Of a stretch of 64,000 nt of DNA, positions 60,162 through 64,000 are shown one piece after another. The notes beneath the pieces were generated by a model that searched no databases, was not told where the DNA came from, and saw only the letters and a list, made by a program, of their open reading frames with translations. Origin of the DNA: Geobacter sp. UBA698 (GTDB lineage: Bacteria; Desulfobacterota; Desulfuromonadia; Geobacterales; Pseudopelobacteraceae); the NCBI GenBank assembly GCA_002298925.1, contig DBMM01000028.1, positions 20,315 to 84,314 of the forward strand, given 5' to 3'. Numbering within the stretch: position 1 is the first letter of the stretch; each line of letters starts with the position of its first letter. The translations under genes and the position numbers were made by a program.

Positions 60162-61511
60162 GTGAAACAAAAAACCGTTTTCAGCTGTCAGAAATGCGGC
60201 TGCCAATCACCGAAATGGCTGGGGAAATGCCCTGATTGCGGGGCCTGGAACAGCATGGCCGAAGAAATGGTCATCAAGTCCGGTTCGGTCTCCACTTCAG
60301 GGGAGCGCTCGCAGCCGATCCCGATCTGCGATGTGCCGGCCCAGTCGGAAACCAGGGTGGAAACCGGCATCGGCGAACTGGACCGGGTTCTGGGTGGGGG
60401 CATCGTGCCCGGCTCGCTGGTGCTGATCGGTGGAGATCCGGGGATCGGCAAATCGACACTGCTGCTGCAGGCCATGCATAACCTGGCGGAGCAGTCGGGA
60501 CAGGTGCTGTACGTCTCCGGTGAGGAGTCGGCCTCCCAGACCCGCCTGCGGGGAGAGCGTTTGGGTGCATCCCACAAAAACCTGCTGATCCTGGCGGAAA
60601 ACTCCCTGGAGGCGATCCTCGCTCACGCCACCGCCCTGAAACCCCTGGCCATGGTAGTGGATTCCATCCAGACGGTCTGGACCTCGTCCCTGGAATCGGC
60701 CCCGGGCAGCGTCAGCCAGGTGCGCGAATCGGCCGGCAAGCTGATGGTGCTGGCCAAGGGGAGCGGCATACCGGTTTTTATCGTGGGGCACGTCACCAAG
60801 GATGGCGCCATTGCCGGCCCACGGGTACTGGAGCATATCGTCGATACGGTACTCTATTTTGAAGGGGACGGCAGTCATCCGTTCCGTATCCTGCGGGCGG
60901 TCAAGAACCGTTTCGGCTCCACCAACGAGATCGGCGTATTCGAGATGAAGCAGGAGGGGCTGTGCGGAGTGGCCAATCCCTCGGAACTGTTTCTGTCCGA
61001 GCGCCCGCTGGGAGTCTCCGGTTCGGTGGTGACCGCTTCGCTGGAGGGGAGCAGGCCGCTGCTGGTGGAACTGCAGGCCCTGGTTACCCAGAGCTCCTTC
61101 GGGGTGCCGCGCCGCACCACCATCGGTGTCGATCACAATCGGCTGGCACTGCTGGTGGCTGTGCTGGAGAAGAAAGTCGGCATGCATCTGGCCGGGCAGG
61201 ACATTTTTCTCAATGCAGCCGGCGGTGTGCGCCTGAACGAACCGGCGGTCGACCTGGCCATGATCATGGCGGTGGCCTCCAGCCATCTGGACAAGGGCAT
61301 TGCCCCCCAGACCGTCATCCTGGGCGAAGTAGGGCTGGCCGGCGAAGTACGGGCCATCACCCAGCCGGAACAACGCATAGCCGAGGCCGAAAAGTTGGGT
61401 TTCAAGAGCTGCATATTACCGGCCGGCAACCTGAAACGACTCAAAAAGGGGAAAATCAGACTGCAGGGCGTTGCCTCGGTCGATGAAGCCATGCAGCTGC
61501 TCATGCAGTGA
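60162..61511 (+). CDS. radA: DNA repair protein RadA
   Basis: 449 residues from a GTG behind GAGGAG. N-terminal zinc finger CQKCGCQSPKWLGKCPDCGAW, Walker A GGDPGIGKSTLL, the RadA-specific KNRFGSTNEIGVFEM motif, and a Lon-like C-terminal domain (GVRLNEPAVDLAMIMAVASS). Promotes branch migration in homologous recombination. It precedes dksA by about 75 bases. Confidence 0.96.
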   Translation: MKQKTVFSCQKCGCQSPKWLGKCPDCGAWNSMAEEMVIKSGSVSTSGERSQPIPICDVPAQSETRVETGIGELDRVLGGGIVPGSLVLIGGDPGIGKSTLLLQAMHNLAEQSGQVLYVSGEESASQTRLRGERLGASHKNLLILAENSLEAILAHATALKPLAMVVDSIQTVWTSSLESAPGSVSQVRESAGKLMVLAKGSGIPVFIVGHVTKDGAIAGPRVLEHIVDTVLYFEGDGSHPFRILRAVKNRFGSTNEIGVFEMKQEGLCGVANPSELFLSERPLGVSGSVVTASLEGSRPLLVELQALVTQSSFGVPRRTTIGVDHNRLALLVAVLEKKVGMHLAGQDIFLNAAGGVRLNEPAVDLAMIMAVASSHLDKGIAPQTVILGEVGLAGEVRAITQPEQRIAEAEKLGFKSCILPAGNLKRLKKGKIRLQGVASVDEAMQLLMQ

Positions 61512-61585
61512 CCTGATTTTTTTGCTGGACTTGAAGGGCGGTAATCTCTAATATTGGTAAATTAATATTGAAACAGGAGCTGGCC

Positions 61586-61942
61586 ATGGAAGCGGAAAAA
61601 CTCGAATTCTTCAGGAATATCCTGAATGAGGAAATGAAGACTCTCTTGAACGAGGCAGACAAGACTGTCACGGAAATGACCTCTGATTCGTCCAATTTTC
61701 CCGATCCCACCGACCGGGCAACCCAGGAATCTGACCGCAATTTCGAATTGCGCATCCGCGACCGTGAACGCCGACTGATCAACAAGATCAAGGACGCCAT
61801 TGATCGCATCGATGCAGGCGATTTCGGCATCTGCGACAAATGCGGAGACGACATCAGCGAGGCCCGGCTCAAGGCGCGCCCGGTCACTACGCTCTGCATC
61901 AACTGCAAGATGGAAGAAGAGCAGAAAGAAAAAAGACTCTAA
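61586..61942 (+). CDS. dksA: DksA-type RNA polymerase regulator
   Basis: 118 residues from the ATG at 61586 (AGGAG upstream; the TTG six codons earlier is rejected). The N-terminal coiled coil carries the tip motif DPTDRA (DxxDxA), needed for DksA action in the polymerase secondary channel. The C-terminal zinc finger is CDKCGDD...CINCK (four Cys). Works with ppGpp. It is 35 bases from a sensor kinase gene on the same strand. Confidence 0.93.
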   Translation: MEAEKLEFFRNILNEEMKTLLNEADKTVTEMTSDSSNFPDPTDRATQESDRNFELRIRDRERRLINKIKDAIDRIDAGDFGICDKCGDDISEARLKARPVTTLCINCKMEEEQKEKRL

Positions 61943-61977
61943 TCAGCTACAGATTGTCCCTGGCAACAGGTGCCTGC

Positions 61978-63348
61978 ATGGAAAAACCCCGAGCGACCCC
62001 TAGACCTGCAGCAAGTAAAAAGCTGAATGAACTGACCCTGTTGTACCAGTTCAGCAACACCCTCTTGTCCACCATCCGCCTCAACAAGCTGACCCATCTC
62101 ATTCTTGCCGTACTTACTTCCGGACCGGCCCCGTTTTATGAGCGGGCCATGCTGTTTCTGCTCAATGAAAAATCAGGCGTCCTGCAGGGCATGCTTGGCG
62201 TGACCGCGGAAACGGTCGAGGGTCTCGACATCGTGGTGGGCACGGAAAACCCCCTCAGCAGCCGTCTGGATATCAGTGATGAAGTGATTGCCCATCAGCG
62301 CGCCTCCGAATTCTGCGGCCTGGTGCGGGCCACGCGCATCGAGGTTGACGAAAACTGCTCTGTCATGCGCCAGGTGATCGTCCAGAACCGACTCTGCCAT
62401 GTCGAACAGATCGACAGCAACGACTGTCCGGCCTGCGGTTCGCTCCGCAAGCTGGGAGCGTCCGTCTTCGCTGCGGTGCCCTTGCTCTCCCGCGAAAAGA
62501 ACCTGGGGATCATCATTGTTGACAATCCCAGATCAGGAGCCAGAATCACCCCGGATGAACTCAGCTTTTTGCAGCTCTTTGCCAGTCAGGCCGGCATGGC
62601 CATTGAAAACTCGATGCTCTACAACCGCATCGAGGACGCCAACTACAGTCTGCGTGACGCCCGCGAGCAGCTTATCCATGGCGAGCGTCTGGCAGCGATC
62701 GGTGAGATGGCCGCCAACCTGGCACATGAGCTCAAAAACCCGCTGGTCACGATTGGCGGCTTTGCCGGTCGACTGCTCAAGGCCTTGCCGGCCGAAGGGC
62801 GCGAGTATCATTACGCCGACACCATCGTCCGGGAGGTAGGCCGTCTGGAAAGGATGCTGGCCGATATCCTGGCGTTCTCCAGCAAACCGACCATCTGCTA
62901 CACCCACTGCCAGCTCGGGTCGATCCTCGAGGACTGTTTCGACAGCTGTGCCGTCACCCTGGAAGACAGCGATGTCATCCTGACCGTGTCAGGCCTGAAC
63001 CAGCCCTGGCCGGTGCTGGCAGATGCCCACCAGCTCAAGCAGGTTTTTCTGAACCTGCTGCTGAACGCCTGCGAAGCCATGCCCGACGGCGGCTCGATCA
63101 AAGTTGTCCTGCAAAAAGTATCGCTTGACAAAAATAGTGTTATGGTTAGCATTAGCGACACGGGCGGCGGCATCCCACCCGGGATGCTGGCCAAAATATT
63201 CACCCCCTTTGTTACCACCAAGCACCACGGCACCGGCCTTGGTCTGGCAATCGTCAATCGCATCCTGCTGAATCACAACGGTACCATCGAGGCGAGCAAC
63301 AACGAGCAAGGGGCGGTCTTCAAGGTCACCCTGCCGCTTGTGGAGTAG
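61978..63348 (+). CDS. GAF-domain sensor histidine kinase
   Basis: 456 residues, start weakly supported. Residues ~20-210 are a GAF domain (LLSTIRLNKLTHLILAVLTSG; NLGIIIVDNPRSGARITPDEL), with several cysteines (C in VDENCSVMRQ, NDCPACGSLRKLG) that might bind a cofactor. HisKA with phospho-His in NLAHELKNPLVTIGGFAG, HATPase with DTGGGIP and GTGLGLAIV. Cytosolic, no membrane helix. The response regulator is not adjacent. Confidence 0.92.
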   Translation: MEKPRATPRPAASKKLNELTLLYQFSNTLLSTIRLNKLTHLILAVLTSGPAPFYERAMLFLLNEKSGVLQGMLGVTAETVEGLDIVVGTENPLSSRLDISDEVIAHQRASEFCGLVRATRIEVDENCSVMRQVIVQNRLCHVEQIDSNDCPACGSLRKLGASVFAAVPLLSREKNLGIIIVDNPRSGARITPDELSFLQLFASQAGMAIENSMLYNRIEDANYSLRDAREQLIHGERLAAIGEMAANLAHELKNPLVTIGGFAGRLLKALPAEGREYHYADTIVREVGRLERMLADILAFSSKPTICYTHCQLGSILEDCFDSCAVTLEDSDVILTVSGLNQPWPVLADAHQLKQVFLNLLLNACEAMPDGGSIKVVLQKVSLDKNSVMVSISDTGGGIPPGMLAKIFTPFVTTKHHGTGLGLAIVNRILLNHNGTIEASNNEQGAVFKVTLPLVE

Positions 63349-63362
63349 CAACACTAAAATAC

Positions 63363-63438
63363 GGGGCCGTAGCTCAGCTGGGAGAGCGATGCGTTCGCAA
63401 CGCATAGGTCGAGAGTTCGATCCTCTTCGGCTCCACCA
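63363..63438 (+). tRNA. tRNA-Ala (CGC)
   Basis: 76 bases including encoded CCA. Acceptor GGGGCCG/CGGCTCC; D loop AGCTCAGCTGGGAGAG; anticodon stem ATGCG/CGCAT with loop TTCGCAA, anticodon CGC (reads GCG); T arm GAGAGTTCGATCCTCTT. Followed by a strong terminator. Confidence 0.97.
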
Positions 63439-63442
63439 ATAA

Positions 63443-63485
63443 AACAAGGGGTTATGGCATTTGCCATAACCCCTTTGTCTTTTTG
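63443..63485 (+). terminator. Intrinsic terminator after tRNA-Ala
   Basis: AAGGGGTTATGGCA paired with TGCCATAACCCCTT around a TT loop, then TCTTTTT. Confidence 0.9.
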
Positions 63486-63506
63486 TAAGCACAATATAAG
63501 CACAAT
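63486..63506. repeat. Direct repeat TAAGCACAAT x2
   Basis: Two copies of TAAGCACAAT separated by one A, just after the tRNA-Ala terminator. It could be part of an insertion site; no integrase is visible in the window. Confidence 0.4.
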
Positions 63507-64000
63507 GAACAGCCCACTCTTTAACTACCCTTATGACTTTGCCCTGCTTTAGTTTTCTACGTTCTGTAAAATAACAAAACCAAGTCTGTGCCATGTTTTC
63601 TCCTGCGCACGCCCGCGAATGGTCACACATCCCTATCAATTAGTTAACACGGCAATCACAGAATTTCAGCATGTTACAGCTGTCGCGGCCCCATAAAGTT
63701 AGCAACTTTGGCCTCAATTGTTTGGCAAATCCTAACAAACAGCCCCAATTACTTCACTCTTCCTACGGACGGTGTGGGCATGACCTGCGCGGCGGTGTTT
63801 GTCCGAGACGGCAACTTTTACCAACCCTCCCGCCCTGTAAGTCTGTAGCGATGCATACCAAAGCCTGGTCTAAATACTCAGGAGCGAACCCAGTGGGGAA
63901 GCAGGTGGACATCAAAGCACAGCTTGTGGAAGCAGAAACTTGGAATTTTCCAAATTTTGCTTCCAGTTACAAAAAAAATGATTTTTTGCACCAATTAATT
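63507..64000. other. AT-rich gene-free region at the window end
   Basis: About 490 bases with lower GC than the rest and no frame I would call. A frame open from 63851 to the end (50 codons) overlaps a strong inverted repeat (GGAAGCA...TGCTTCC type, 63928-63964) and is more likely noncoding. This may be the border of an element inserted at the tRNA gene. Confidence 0.45.

Noticed and set aside
60297..61373. 358-residue minus-strand frame opposite radA
   Set aside because: radA carries all family motifs; this frame shows none.
1..64000. CRISPR arrays, insertion sequences with transposase, rRNA genes
   Set aside because: No repeat-spacer pattern, transposase frame or rRNA sequence was found in the window.
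63851..64000. Partial gene reading off the end of the window
   Set aside because: No ribosome site, and the frame crosses a strong inverted repeat; too short to judge.

Overview
The window looks like a chromosomal segment of an anaerobic, Gram-negative Desulfuromonadota (Geobacter/Pelobacter/Trichlorobacter type). This is inferred from the gene content: an energy-converting-hydrogenase-related complex, an OmpA protein with thrombospondin type-3 repeats, a GC-rich coding style, many sigma-54 and two-component regulators, a flavodiiron protein, and an mreB-heptose cluster. Genes are dense on both strands and most are housekeeping.

Layout. 1-2 kb: 3' end of a group-4-hydrogenase-like module (large and small subunits) in which the usual nickel-ligand cysteine motifs are not seen. 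2.2-4 kb: a MshEN-receiver protein, then rplU-rpmA. 4.3-7.3 kb: a small secreted protein and an 824-residue lipoprotein. 7.3-10.3 kb: a sigma-54 activator carrying an [FeFe]-hydrogenase-like sensory region, then a sigma-54-type promoter driving a 61-residue ribbon-helix-helix protein; both genes have the same 18-bp palindrome upstream. 10.3-14.4 kb: RNase G and a radical SAM/DUF2344 protein. 14.5-21.9 kb: tRNA-Leu, threonine aldolase, L,D-transpeptidase, hemB, OmpA and a LarA-family protein. 21.9-31.2 kb: large NAD-glutamate dehydrogenase, mreB, then a tight cluster glycosyltransferase-gmhA-unknown-hldE and a double pseudo-receiver protein. 31.2-38.9 kb: a repeat element, two parvulin lipoproteins, an EndoQ-family nuclease, Pit/DUF47 phosphate transport, uppP and radC. 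38.9-49.1 kb: protoporphyrinogen oxidase, CbpA-type J protein, ispF, a YhaM-like nuclease, an FAD protein, a signalling cluster (receiver, receiver-kinase, Usp, receiver), a GAF remnant, RodZ and a TPR lipoprotein. 49.2-57 kb: PfkB kinase, MTA phosphorylase, DEAD-box helicase, rlmN, mtgA and a flavodiiron protein. 56.4-63.4 kb: HEAT and HD-GYP-like proteins, radA, dksA, a GAF histidine kinase and tRNA-Ala. The last ~500 bases are AT-rich without a convincing gene and may be the edge of an inserted region.

How genes work together. Envelope functions recur: mreB and rodZ (shape), gmhA/hldE (LPS heptose), uppP, mtgA and the L,D-transpeptidase (peptidoglycan), OmpA and two parvulins (outer membrane). 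The strongest candidate for an under-described system is the [FeFe]-hydrogenase-like sensor/sigma-54 activator at 7.4-9.7 kb with its apparent enhancer palindromes and a single small RHH target gene.
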